The notes beneath the pieces were generated by a model that had not been told where the DNA came from, did not search any database, and saw only the letters and a list, made by a program, of their open reading frames with translations. A stretch of DNA of 5,322 nt from contig DCCL01000061.1 of NCBI GenBank assembly GCA_002313795.1, forward strand, positions 1 through 5,322, given 5' to 3'. Position numbers and translations under genes: made by a program. Positions 5,081-5,322 of this stretch are shown here, one piece after another; positions within the stretch are counted from its first letter, which is position 1; every line of letters starts with the position of its first letter. The stretch is from Faecalibacterium prausnitzii (lineage in GTDB: Bacteria > Bacillota > Clostridia > Oscillospirales > Ruminococcaceae).

Positions 5081-5322
5081 ATGGCTGAGCATCCCATTCA
5101 AGGTTTAATGAGCGTCACGATGGATAAGATCCGCCAGATGGCAGACTCCAATACCATCATCGGCAAGCCGATCAAGACCGACGACGGCACCACGATCCTG
5201 CCGGTCTCCCGCATCTCGTTCGGTTTCGCTTCCGCCGGCACTGACTTTGACGGCAAGAACGCCGCCAACAAGGACCTGTTCGGCGGCGGTTCTGGTGCAG
5301 GCGTGAACATCCAGCCTGTGGC
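5081..5322 (+). CDS. gerW: GerW (YtfJ) family protein, 5' part only
   Basis: The window ends 80 complete codons into this gene. The start MAEHPIQGLM, then NTIIGKPI (24-31), ILPVSRISFGFASAG (39-53) and the glycine-rich LFGGGSGAGV (66-75), match the YtfJ/GerW family closely. Members are about 130-160 residues long, so roughly half is missing beyond the edge. In Bacillus subtilis GerW is a spore protein needed for L-alanine-triggered germination; in many Clostridia the family is called a sporulation protein, with no known biochemical activity. The ATG at 5081 has a perfect AGGAGG site (5067-5072) 8 bases upstream. It follows the DUF2953 gene by 95 bases, the same order as ytfI-ytfJ in Bacillus. 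If this organism does not form spores, the protein may have another role. Confidence 0.92.
   Translation, partial: MAEHPIQGLMSVTMDKIRQMADSNTIIGKPIKTDDGTTILPVSRISFGFASAGTDFDGKNAANKDLFGGGSGAGVNIQPV

Overview
The window looks like chromosome of a Gram-positive Clostridia member, most likely Oscillospiraceae and perhaps close to Faecalibacterium. The basis is GC-rich coding sequence (TTA, CTA and TCA codons look rare), strong AGGAGG-type ribosome binding sites, a short zinc-ribbon L28, a DUF4250 gene, and a site-2 protease / scpA / scpB / DUF2953 / gerW(ytfJ) cluster. The family placement is inferred from these genes; no database was searched.

Left half (42-2104, minus strand): reading leftward from the central intergenic region come rpmB (ribosomal protein L28) with a strong sigma-A-like promoter, an intrinsic terminator, then three tightly packed genes. 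These are a 58-residue DUF4250 protein, an alpha/beta-hydrolase of the esterase type in which the usual serine nucleophile is an aspartate, and a TIM-barrel sugar phosphate isomerase/epimerase-like protein. Gaps between the three are 18 and 12 bases, so they are probably one transcript. The terminator lies so close to the DUF4250 gene that the trio is probably served by read-through from rpmB or by a weak promoter overlapping the hairpin.

Centre (2105-2297): a 193-base AT-rich divergent intergenic region with back-to-back promoters for rpmB (minus) and the condensin operon (plus). T/A tracts lie between them.

Right half (2298-5322, plus strand): an M50-family membrane metalloprotease, scpA, scpB and a DUF2953 membrane protein are joined by 1-base or 4-base stop/start overlaps and form one translationally coupled operon. 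ScpA and ScpB are the kleisin and its partner in the SMC condensin that organises and segregates the chromosome. After a 95-base leader with its own promoter-like sequence comes the 5' part of a gerW/ytfJ-family gene, cut by the window end. Its leader contains an 8-base segment that can pair either with a local partner or with the gerW ribosome binding site.

No tRNA, rRNA, CRISPR array, insertion sequence or obvious mobile DNA was seen. Most of the window is ordinary core genome. The points most worth checking are the Ser-to-Asp change in the hydrolase, the possible gerW leader switch, and the terminator placed directly before the DUF4250 operon.
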